Source: Lentzea alba (GTDB lineage: Bacteria; Actinomycetota; Actinomycetes; Mycobacteriales; Pseudonocardiaceae). Taken from it: a DNA stretch of 64,000 bases. The stretch is taken from NCBI RefSeq assembly GCF_011067745.1, contig NZ_JAAMPJ010000016.1, positions 62,001-126,000 on the forward strand, written 5' to 3'. Positions 57,336-64,000 of the stretch are shown one piece after another. The stretch's first letter is position 1. Each line of letters opens with the position of its first letter. A model generated the notes under the pieces. The model saw nothing but the letters and a program-made list of their open reading frames with translations. It ran no database searches and was not told the DNA's origin. The translations under genes and the position numbers were made by a program.

Positions 57336-58247
57336 CTAACTACCCCCAACTCCTCTGGCGCTCAAGCCTCGCCGCACCGCAGCCACGAACCCGTCCGGAT
57401 CGTGCATCACGTCCCACCACGTGAATCTGAGCAGCGTCCAACCGAGTTGCAGCAGGCGGTTCTGCCTCTGCCGATCGCGGTACAACGCGCGCGGCGCGTT
57501 GTGCACGGCAACGCCATCGAACTCCAGACCGAGTCGACACTCCGGATAGGCGGCATCAAGGCGAGCTACGAACTCGTCACCGTCGAACACCTCGTATTGA
57601 GCGACCGGCAACACAACGCCCCCATCCTTCAGGGCAAGCCTGCCGGCGGTTTCCAGGATGGATTCGGCACACCCGTCAGCCTCAGCTACCCGCAGCTTGA
57701 CCACACCGTCGCCTCGCCCTCCAGCGCGAGCAGACAAAGACTTCGCGATCTCACGGAGGGAGACGATCCCGCGGCGGACGGCATCGTCGATGGCCCACAC
57801 GGCATTGAGTCTGGCCACGTCAGCAGACATGTCGAGCAACGATCGCACCGCGGTGGTGACAGGCACTCCATCACGAAATTCGACGTCACCGAGCGCAAGA
57901 GTCCTGCCATGACAGATCAGCTCGCGTCTCCGAATACGTCGCTCGTTGCGAGCGACGGTGACGTGCTCAGGCCATCTCCCGTCAGGTGTTGCCAGACCAT
58001 GGACCCGCGCAGCCGTCTGGTGACTGGCGACAGCATCTGTCACGCCGGAACTCAGCACGGCAGCTCTTGCCAAGGCCAACGGAGCTATCTCCGGCGCTCG
58101 TCGCACATACACGCAACGTTGCACACGGCGAATTCGTCCCGTGCGCAGCGCCTTCATGATCTGGTCTGGATCCACGCCGGCGCGCAGCGCTCGCTCGCGC
58201 AGGATCAATCCGTCGTGCTCGATTACATCGTCGATCCACTCGTCCAT
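57336..58247 (-). CDS. AbiEi-like wHTH protein with DUF559 (Vsr-type) nuclease domain
   Basis: A 303-residue protein. The N-terminus has a AbiEi antitoxin-like winged helix (GLILRERALRAGVDPDQIMK, RTGRIRRVQRCVYVR) and a middle helical region (SHQTAARVHGL). The C-terminal 100 residues are DUF559/PD-(D/E)XK: CAESILETAGRLAL (E), CRLGLEFDGVAVHNAPRALY (E/D-x-D), RQRQNRLLQLGWTLLRFTW. These may act as nucleases; they are ubiquitous in actinomycetes, with unknown role. The ATG at 58247 is 9 bases in from a GTG at 58256. Confidence 0.8.
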   Translation of the reverse strand: MDEWIDDVIEHDGLILRERALRAGVDPDQIMKALRTGRIRRVQRCVYVRRAPEIAPLALARAAVLSSGVTDAVASHQTAARVHGLATPDGRWPEHVTVARNERRIRRRELICHGRTLALGDVEFRDGVPVTTAVRSLLDMSADVARLNAVWAIDDAVRRGIVSLREIAKSLSARAGGRGDGVVKLRVAEADGCAESILETAGRLALKDGGVVLPVAQYEVFDGDEFVARLDAAYPECRLGLEFDGVAVHNAPRALYRDRQRQNRLLQLGWTLLRFTWWDVMHDPDGFVAAVRRGLSARGVGGS

Positions 58248-58299
58248 GTGCCACACAATGACCCAGCGCGACCGAGCGATGTGACGGCACTCGTCAACC

Positions 58300-58308
58300 T
58301 GTGGATAA
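58300..58308 (-). promoter_or_regulatory. Isolated consensus DnaA box
   Basis: The minus strand reads TTATCCACA (58300-58308), a perfect match to the DnaA box, 53 bp upstream of the AbiEi-like gene start, in the gap before rpsA. It is a single site and so no origin, but may titrate DnaA or couple the gene to replication. Confidence 0.45.
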
Positions 58309-58387
58309 CCCAGACAGTTGGTAGTAGAAAAGTGCTAGTTGATCTTGGGTTGGTGGTACTTGCAGACGCCAGAAGACCAGAACGACG

Positions 58388-58417
58388 AAGGCCCCCGCAC
58401 CGAAGTGCGGGGGCCTT
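58388..58417 (-). terminator. Intrinsic terminator of rpsA
   Basis: Perfect 13-bp arms AAGGCCCCCGCAC (58388-58400) and GTGCGGGGGCCTT (58405-58417). On the minus strand the loop is TTCG closed by C-G, a very stable UUCG-type tetraloop, and TTCGTCGTT follows. Located 37 bp downstream of the rpsA stop. Confidence 0.85.
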
Positions 58418-58453
58418 GCGTTCAGTCAGCTACCCGAAGGAGCCGACAGCGAC

Positions 58454-59944
58454 TCACATGCCGCCCGACAGCTTCTCGCGGAGCGCCGCGAGCTGCTCGT
58501 CGGAGGCCAGCGTGCCACCGGACTGGGCCGGCGCGCCGACCGACGTGGAAGGAGCGTCGCCACCGGAGGTGTAGTTGCCCGCACCCTCGGCCGTGGCCTC
58601 TTCCTCGGCCTCGGCGGCCTTGCGGATCTGCTTCATGTGGGCCTCGTAACGAGTGTGCGCCTCGGCGTACTGGCGCTCCCACTCCTCACGCTGCTTGTCG
58701 AAGCCGTCCTGCCACTCCTGGGTCTCCGGGTCGAAGCCCTCAGGGTAGATGTAGTTGCCCTGGTCGTCGTACTCGGCGGCCATGCCGTACTGGGTCGGGT
58801 CGAACTCGGTGTCGACCGTGAAGCCCTCGTTGGCCTGCTTGAGCGACAGCGAGATGCGACGGCGGTCGAGGTCGATGTCGATGACCTTGACCATGACGTC
58901 GTCGCCGACCTGGACGACCTGCTCCGGGATCTCGACGTGGCGCTCGGCCAGCTCGGAGATGTGGACCAGGCCCTCGATGCCCTCGTCCACGCGGACGAAC
59001 GCACCGAACGGAACCAGCTTCGTGACCTTGCCCGGCACGATCTGGGAGATCGCGTGGGTGCGGGCGAACTGGCGCCACGGGTCTTCCTGGGTCGCCTTCA
59101 GCGACAGGGACACGCGCTCGCGCTCCATGTCGACGTCGAGGACCTCGACGGTGACTTCCTGGCCGACCTCGACAACCTCGGACGGGTGGTCGATGTGCTT
59201 CCAGGACAGCTCCGAGACGTGGACGAGACCGTCGACGCCACCCAGGTCCACGAAGGCACCGAAGTTGACGATCGAGGACACGACGCCCTTGCGGACCTGG
59301 CCCTTCTGCAGCTGGTTGAGGAACTCGCTGCGGACCTCGGACTGGGTCTGCTCGAGCCACGCGCGGCGGGACAGGACCACGTTGTTGCGGTTCTTGTCCA
59401 GCTCGATGATCTTCGCCTCGAGCTCACGGCCGACGTACGGCTGGAGGTCGCGGACGCGACGCATCTCGACGAGCGAGGCGGGGAGGAAGCCGCGGAGGCC
59501 GATGTCGAGGATGAGACCACCCTTGACGACCTCGATGACCGTGCCCTTGACGGGCTCGTCCTTCTCCTTGAGGGCCTCGATGGTGCCCCAGGCGCGCTCG
59601 TACTGGGCGCGCTTCTTGGAGAGGATCAGACGGCCTTCCTTGTCCTCCTTCTGGAGAACAAGCGCCTCGACCTCGTCACCAACCTTGACAACCTCGTTGG
59701 GGTCGACGTCGTGCTTGATCGACAGTTCGCGCGAGGGGATGACGCCCTCGGTCTTGTAGCCGATGTCGAGCAGGACCTCGTCCCGGTCGACCTTGACGAT
59801 GGTGCCCTCAACGATGTCGCCGTCGTTGAAGTACTTGATCGTCTTGTCGATAGCTGCGAGGAAGTCCTCCTCCGTCCCGATGTCGTTGATCGCGACCTGC
59901 TTGGGCGCAGCGGCAACGGGGGCGGTGGTGGTGTCGGTGGACAT
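58454..59944 (-). CDS. rpsA: 30S ribosomal protein S1
   Basis: A 496-residue protein with four S1/OB repeats: DGDIVEGTIVKVDRDEVLLDI, EPVKGTVIEVVKGGLILDIG, VRKGVVSSIVNFGAFVDLGG and VPGKVTKLVPFGAFVRVDEG. The C-terminal tail is acidic and unstructured, ending LASDEQLAALREKLSGGM, much as in M. tuberculosis RpsA. It presents mRNA to the ribosome and joins trans-translation. The start at 59944 is the ATG of MSTDTTTAPVAA; an upstream GTG-like frame extension is not needed. GGAG is 15 nt upstream, far for a ribosome-binding site. Confidence 0.97.
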   Translation of the reverse strand: MSTDTTTAPVAAAPKQVAINDIGTEEDFLAAIDKTIKYFNDGDIVEGTIVKVDRDEVLLDIGYKTEGVIPSRELSIKHDVDPNEVVKVGDEVEALVLQKEDKEGRLILSKKRAQYERAWGTIEALKEKDEPVKGTVIEVVKGGLILDIGLRGFLPASLVEMRRVRDLQPYVGRELEAKIIELDKNRNNVVLSRRAWLEQTQSEVRSEFLNQLQKGQVRKGVVSSIVNFGAFVDLGGVDGLVHVSELSWKHIDHPSEVVEVGQEVTVEVLDVDMERERVSLSLKATQEDPWRQFARTHAISQIVPGKVTKLVPFGAFVRVDEGIEGLVHISELAERHVEIPEQVVQVGDDVMVKVIDIDLDRRRISLSLKQANEGFTVDTEFDPTQYGMAAEYDDQGNYIYPEGFDPETQEWQDGFDKQREEWERQYAEAHTRYEAHMKQIRKAAEAEEEATAEGAGNYTSGGDAPSTSVGAPAQSGGTLASDEQLAALREKLSGGM

Positions 59945-60068
59945 TAGGTAGGTGGCTCCGGTACGGATTGGCATTGATGGTCTGGTAGTGGTGCGCGCGC
60001 AGCGTCGCAGCGACCTGGAATCCGGCGGTTCTGGATCATGGGCAGCACTAACCCACTACGCACGCGAT

Positions 60069-60098
60069 ATCGTACGCGGCCGCGAGACGCGCAAGCAA
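60069..60098 (-). promoter_or_regulatory. Probable rpsA promoter
   Basis: On the minus strand TTGCTT (60093-60098) and TACGAT (60069-60074) are separated by 18 bp, a recognisable sigma-70/HrdB-type pair. It gives a leader of about 120 nt before the rpsA start. The remaining divergent gap (59945-60123) contains no gene. Confidence 0.55.
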
Positions 60099-60123
60099 AC
60101 CAGCCCCCATGTGAAGGAGCAGT

Positions 60124-60957
60124 GTGTCCAACCAGCACGCGAGTGCCGAACAAGCGCTCGGCACGGCCGGCATCGTGAAGCGCGGGGCGGACGCCGCCGA
60201 GTCACGCTCGGCGAACCGCATCTGGTGGGACGCGGACGCGGACGACTACCACGACACGCACGGCGAATTCCTCGGCGCGGCGGACTTCGTCTGGTGCCCT
60301 GAGGGAGTGCGCGAGGAAGAGGTTCGTTTCCTCGGCGAAATCGCTGGTCAGAGCATCCTCGAGGTCGGCGCCGGCAGTGCTCCGTGCGCCCGCTGGCTCA
60401 AGGCGAACAAGGCGAACGTCGTCGCGCTCGACATCTCCGAGGGCATGCTCCGCCACGCGCGTGAGAACAACGCCAAGACCGGCATCGACGTGCCTCTCGT
60501 CCAGGCCAGCGCCGACCAACTGCCCTTCACGAGCGACTCCTTCGACGCCGCCTGCTCGGCGTTCGGCGCCGTGCCGTTCGTCGCGAACGTGCAGGAAGTC
60601 TTCAGCGAGGTCGCCCGCGTGCTCAGGCCGGGCGGCAGCTGGGTCTTCGCGGTCAACCACCCGATGCGCTGGATCTTCCCGGACGACCCCGGCCCGCTCG
60701 GCCTCACCGTCACGCAGTCGTACTTCGACCGCACCCCCTATGTAGAGGTCGACGGCGAGGGCCACGCGACCTACGTCGAGCACCACCGCACGCTCGGCGA
60801 CTACGTCCGCGCGCTCACGAACACCGGGTTCGTGCTGGAAGACCTCGTCGAGCCCGAGTGGCCGAAGGGCCACACCCGCAACTGGGGCCAGTGGAGCCCG
60901 CTGCGGGGCAAGCTCTTCCCCGGCACCGCGATCTTCCGGACCCGTCTGACGTCGTAA
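60124..60957 (+). CDS. Class I SAM-dependent methyltransferase
   Basis: A 277-residue enzyme beginning GTG (MSNQHASAEQALGTAG). Motif I ILEVGAGSAPCARWLKANKA, acidic loop VVALDISEGMLRHAREN, then FTSDSFDAACSAFGAVPFV and LRPGGSWVFAVNHPM are typical of UbiE/COQ5-like enzymes. The N-terminal WWDADADDYHDTHGEFLG block is shared by a common actinomycete group. AAGGAG precedes the start. Divergent from rpsA, with a 179-bp gap. Substrate unknown. Confidence 0.9.
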   Translation: MSNQHASAEQALGTAGIVKRGADAAESRSANRIWWDADADDYHDTHGEFLGAADFVWCPEGVREEEVRFLGEIAGQSILEVGAGSAPCARWLKANKANVVALDISEGMLRHARENNAKTGIDVPLVQASADQLPFTSDSFDAACSAFGAVPFVANVQEVFSEVARVLRPGGSWVFAVNHPMRWIFPDDPGPLGLTVTQSYFDRTPYVEVDGEGHATYVEHHRTLGDYVRALTNTGFVLEDLVEPEWPKGHTRNWGQWSPLRGKLFPGTAIFRTRLTS

Positions 60958-60968
60958 CCTCCTCGTTC

Positions 60969-61889
60969 ATGACCTCGGCACGCGGACTAGTGGCGGCCCA
61001 GTCAGCTCGTTTCGCGGCACTGGACCCGTTGCTCCCGCCGGCAGCGGAACCGCCGATGGACGGCCACGTCATCACGGCGGCACTCGCGGACGGCGCGCGC
61101 GTCGCCGGGCTCATCAGCCACCAGACCTTCGACCGGCACTCGACCACACGGCTGTGGTCGGCGGCGGAGGTGTGGGAGCTGCTACCGCTGGTCGGCGAGA
61201 CACAAGGCATGGACGCGCTCCTCACGCGGTGGCGCCGGCACCTCGACACGCAGGAGATAGGCGAGGACACGGCGTGCGTCGTGCACTGGCCGAGCCGTGA
61301 CACGAAGGCCGCACGGGCGTTCCTCGACCACGGTCTGGTGCCGCTGTCCGTGCTCGGCGTCCGGCTGCGCACTCCGCAGCAGCACCTCCCCCGCACGCTC
61401 ACGATCCGCCGGGCCACCCCGCACGACCTCGAATCCGTGCTGGAGCTGTCGCTCGCGGAACTGGAGTACTCGTCGTTCGTCGGCTCGACGATCGTCCGCC
61501 CGGAGGCAACGGCCCTCAAACGGCGCGCGCTCGCCGAACGGCTGAACGCCGCGAGCCCCATCTGGCTCGCCGAACGCGACGGCATCGCGGTGGCGCTCGC
61601 CGAGTGCGCGATCGTGTCGTCCGAACCGGGCACGAGCGCGGCCACGAGGCTGCCGCGCGGCCGCTGGGGCTATGTGAACTGCGTCTCCGTGCTGCCGGGG
61701 GCCCGCGGCGCCGGCATCGGCCAGCAGCTCGTCGCCTACGCCCACCAGGAACTTCACCGGATGGGCGCGGTCGGCACGTACCTCTACTACAACCCGCCGA
61801 ACCCGCTGAGCTCGGTGTTCTGGCCGCGTCAGGGCTACCGGCCGCTGTGGACCGTGTGGGAAGTACGCCCCGCCTCCGCCCTTAGGTGA
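60969..61889 (+). CDS. GNAT-family N-acetyltransferase
   Basis: A 306-residue acetyltransferase. The C-terminal GNAT fold has LTIRRATPHDLESVLELSLAE, YVNCVSVLPGARGAGIGQQL (motif A: R-G-A-G-I-G) and GTYLYYNPPNPLSSVFWPRQGY (motif B). An N-terminal ~150-residue domain is also GNAT-like but lacks motif A. TAACCT (overlapping the preceding stop codon) lies 8 nt before the ATG. Likely co-located but not coupled to the methyltransferase; substrate unknown. Confidence 0.88.
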   Translation: MTSARGLVAAQSARFAALDPLLPPAAEPPMDGHVITAALADGARVAGLISHQTFDRHSTTRLWSAAEVWELLPLVGETQGMDALLTRWRRHLDTQEIGEDTACVVHWPSRDTKAARAFLDHGLVPLSVLGVRLRTPQQHLPRTLTIRRATPHDLESVLELSLAELEYSSFVGSTIVRPEATALKRRALAERLNAASPIWLAERDGIAVALAECAIVSSEPGTSAATRLPRGRWGYVNCVSVLPGARGAGIGQQLVAYAHQELHRMGAVGTYLYYNPPNPLSSVFWPRQGYRPLWTVWEVRPASALR

Positions 61890-61934
61890 CCAATGTCCGA
61901 GTTGCCACGCGACCAGGACTGCGCGAGAATTTGT

Positions 61935-61948
61935 ACTGACCGGTCAGT
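61935..61948. promoter_or_regulatory. 14-bp palindrome, TetR-type operator
   Basis: ACTGACCGGTCAGT (61935-61948) is a perfect palindrome 19 bp before the GTG of the ATPase-like gene. The core TGACCGGTCA resembles many TetR operators. No TetR gene is in reach in this window; it may lie beyond 64000, where YhgE genes usually have a TetR neighbour. Confidence 0.62.
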
Positions 61949-61967
61949 TTAAACGGAAGGTAAAGAC

Positions 61968-62597
61968 GTGGAGATCCACGCAAGTCGCGCAGGTGTCAAC
62001 GGGGGACATGGTCCCCTGCTCCGGCCGACTTCGCTGACCGTGAAGCCGGGCGAGCTCACGCTGGTCGCGGGCGAGCCGGGCACCGGTCACACCGCGTTCG
62101 GCCTGCTGCTCTCCGGCCGCATGAAGCCCTCCACGGGCACGGTGTCGCCGGACGCGAAGCTGCTGCGCAAGCAGGTCGTGCTGGTCGACGCCCCTGAAGT
62201 GAACGAGCCGGAGGAAGCGCTGACCCTGGCCGCCGTCGTCGGTGAGGAGCTCGCGATGAACGGCATGCCGTCGGGCAAGAAGGCGGTGCACGACTGGTTG
62301 GTCGAGCACGCCGCCGACGAGCACGCGACCAAGCGTTTCGAGCACGTGCCGGCGCACACGCGGTGCGCGGTGATGCTCGAACTGGCCTCCGCACGTCCCG
62401 GCGTCACGACGCTCGTCCTCGACTGCCCGGACCGGTATCACCCCAACCCGCGCGAGTGGTTCGCCTTGGCTCAGGACTACGTGAACCCTGAACGGTCCGT
62501 GGTCGCCCTGTGCTCGAACTCCTCCGCTCACATCCTCGACATCCCGCACGCGCGCCTTGGTGAGGACAACGACACCAAGATGGAGATCAACGCATGA
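61968..62597 (+). CDS. ABC ATPase-like protein with degenerate Walker A
   Basis: A 209-residue protein similar in size and order to an ABC ATPase: GELTLVAGEPGTGHTAFGLLLSG where a P-loop is expected, and TTLVLDCPDRYHP for Walker B. The P-loop Lys is replaced by His (GTGHT rather than GKS/T), and no LSGGQ signature is obvious; VPAHTRCAVMLELASA is in its place. It may be a non-hydrolysing regulatory subunit. ATGA overlap with the YhgE gene. GAAGGT precedes the GTG start. Confidence 0.72.
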   Translation: MEIHASRAGVNGGHGPLLRPTSLTVKPGELTLVAGEPGTGHTAFGLLLSGRMKPSTGTVSPDAKLLRKQVVLVDAPEVNEPEEALTLAAVVGEELAMNGMPSGKKAVHDWLVEHAADEHATKRFEHVPAHTRCAVMLELASARPGVTTLVLDCPDRYHPNPREWFALAQDYVNPERSVVALCSNSSAHILDIPHARLGEDNDTKMEINA

Positions 62598-64000
62598 GCG
62601 CCCTTCGCATGGCCTTCAACGAACTTCGCCGGATCACCTCCGGCAAGCTCCCCAAGCTCGCCGTCCTGGCCCTGGCGCTCGTGCCGCTGCTGTACGCGTC
62701 GCTCTACCTGTACGCCAACAAGGATCCGTACGCGAACCTCAACCAGGTCCCCGCCGCACTGGTGGTGAAGGACAAGGGCACCAAGGACCTCAACGCCGGC
62801 AAAGACGTCGGGGACGAGCTGCTCAAGGGCAACAAGTTCAAGTGGCAGGTCGTCGACACCCCTGCCGACGCCGACGAGGGCGTGCGCAAGGGCAAGTACA
62901 TCTTCGCCCTCACGCTCCCGGAGGACTTCTCCGAAGCACTCACGTCGGCCGAGCAGAACAAGCCGCGCCAAGGCGTGCTGACGCTGACGACCAACGACGC
63001 CAACAACTACCTGGGCAGCACGATCGCGAACCAGGTCGTCTCCGAGGTGCGCCGCGCCGTCACGGCGAAGGTCTCCACCGAGGCCGCCGACAAGCTGCTG
63101 CTCGGCTTCTCCACGATCCGCCAGGAGACCACCAAGGCGGCGGACGGCGCGACGAAGCTCGCGGACGGCGCCTCACAACTGCGCAACGGCGTGAACGAGC
63201 TCGACAGCGGCCAACGCCAGCTGCTCGACGGCGCGACGCAGGCCGCGAACGGCGCCGCACAGCTGCGCGACGGCACGCACCAGCTGCGTTCGCAGACCTC
63301 GGTCCTGCCCGACAGCACCCGGCAGCTCGCGAGCGGCGCACGCCAGGTCTCGGACGGCAACGCGACCGCCGCCGCACAGGCCGAGGCGTACGCGCAGAAG
63401 GCCCAGGCGCTCGTCGGAGTACTCGACCAGGCCAACGGTGACATCGCGAACCGGTTGCGCACCTTGGGTTTCACCGAGGAACAGGTGCAGCACGTGCTGT
63501 CCACCATCGGTCAGGTCCGCAAGCCCGTCGACGACGCCAACGGCAAGGTCCAGGGTGCCGCCGGCGATCTCCGCAAGCTCGCGAACGGCGCGGACCAGGT
63601 GGCCGACGGCGCCGAACTGCTCGCGTCGAAGATGCCCGGTCTGGTCGACGGGGTCGGCAAGCTCGACGACGGTGCCACGAAACTGGCGGACGGCACCGCA
63701 CAGCTGCGAGACGGCGAGCAGAAGGCCGTGGACGGCACCACCAAGCTGAAGGACGGCTCGAACCAGCTCGCCGACGGCTCCGCCCAGCTGCGCGACGGCC
63801 TCACCGGAGGCGTGGACAAGATCCCGAACGCGGACGACCCGACTCGTGCGGCGATCGCCCAGGCCATCGGTGACCCGGTGGCGGTGCGCGGCCTGTCCCA
63901 GACGAAGGCCGCCACGTACGGCGCGGGCCTGGCTCCGTTCTTCCTGGGCCTGGCGACGTGGATCGGCGCGTTCGTGTTGTTCCTGCTGCTGCGCCCGCTC
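62594..64000 (+). CDS. YhgE/Pip-domain membrane protein (5' part)
   Basis: The first 469 codons are visible; the gene runs off the window. N-terminal membrane helix (LPKLAVLALALVPLLYASLYL), the YhgE N-terminal domain (NLNQVPAALVVKDKG, FKWQVVDTPADADEGVRKGKY), then a long extracytoplasmic coiled stalk built on LADGAxQLRDG-like repeats (KLADGASQLRNGV, QLRDGTHQLRSQ, KLADGTAQLRDGE). A second helix (GLAPFFLGLATWIGAFVLFL) begins the ABC-2-like part. Relatives act as phage receptors or in type VII-linked export. Confidence 0.9.
   Translation, partial: MSALRMAFNELRRITSGKLPKLAVLALALVPLLYASLYLYANKDPYANLNQVPAALVVKDKGTKDLNAGKDVGDELLKGNKFKWQVVDTPADADEGVRKGKYIFALTLPEDFSEALTSAEQNKPRQGVLTLTTNDANNYLGSTIANQVVSEVRRAVTAKVSTEAADKLLLGFSTIRQETTKAADGATKLADGASQLRNGVNELDSGQRQLLDGATQAANGAAQLRDGTHQLRSQTSVLPDSTRQLASGARQVSDGNATAAAQAEAYAQKAQALVGVLDQANGDIANRLRTLGFTEEQVQHVLSTIGQVRKPVDDANGKVQGAAGDLRKLANGADQVADGAELLASKMPGLVDGVGKLDDGATKLADGTAQLRDGEQKAVDGTTKLKDGSNQLADGSAQLRDGLTGGVDKIPNADDPTRAAIAQAIGDPVAVRGLSQTKAATYGAGLAPFFLGLATWIGAFVLFLLLRPL

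Noticed and set aside
58300..58308. Replication origin near rpsA
   Set aside because: One DnaA box only; no AT-rich unwinding region or dnaA/dnaN nearby.

Overview
The window is GC-rich, densely packed chromosomal DNA of an actinomycete. Family-level placement in or near Pseudonocardiaceae (Saccharothrix/Lentzea-like) is an inference. It rests on base composition, the paired HTH/DUF397 genes, the EspC-like type VII secretion gene cluster, the many leaderless genes and the rpsA-coaE-uvrB gene order familiar from other actinomycetes. I see no rRNA or tRNA genes, CRISPR array, transposase, phage module or replication origin.

Layout. 1-3.7 kb: end of a split-barrel flavoprotein, a coupled methyltransferase/aminotransferase pair, and a GyrI-like/ArsR/SRPBCC group. 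3.9-8.0 kb: an accessory stretch with a SEFIR/TIR-like protein carrying helical repeats, an HTH regulator with its DUF397 partner and repeat-rich control region, and a protein resembling a histidyl-tRNA synthetase core. 8.0-25.8 kb: mostly housekeeping and stress genes (methyltransferase, dinB, NUDIX, secreted endonuclease I, quinone oxidoreductase, YqeB-TetR operon, cysteine-desulfurase-like protein, membrane proteins, XRE-helical-repeat regulator with two tiny genes, beta-propeller protein, trypsin-like protease, FKBP). 25.9-33.4 kb: a type VII secretion-associated toxin locus with a YbaB-like protein, an EspC-like protein, a 1595-residue nuclease toxin and three YezG-like putative immunity genes. 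33.4-37.1 kb: ASCH protein, HdeD-like protein, GT87-like glycosyltransferase and a RES-type toxin-antitoxin pair. 37.2-50.6 kb: FAD oxidoreductase, S9 peptidase, amidohydrolase, TerC with a probable manganese riboswitch, a hydrolase-ABC ATPase fusion with its permease, VOC proteins, MmcQ-like and MarR proteins, and a large secreted protein. 51-60 kb: uvrB, a DUF5685 protein, two DUF402-like genes, coaE, a DUF3558 lipoprotein, an AbiEi/DUF559 protein and rpsA. 60-64 kb: methyltransferase, acetyltransferase, and a degenerate ATPase plus YhgE/Pip membrane protein behind a TetR-type palindrome.

Together: many genes are single or two-gene units, often convergent with small 3' overlaps. A large share appear leaderless, with a TAnnnT-like box 6-8 nt before the ATG or GTG. 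Several promoters carry perfect inverted repeats, suggesting local autoregulation (YqeB-TetR, RES pair, S9 peptidase, oxidoreductase). The most notable items are the TerC leader, where the Shine-Dalgarno sequence can pair with part of a yybP-ykoY-like aptamer, the toxin/triple-immunity locus, and the SEFIR-repeat protein beside an HTH/DUF397 pair.
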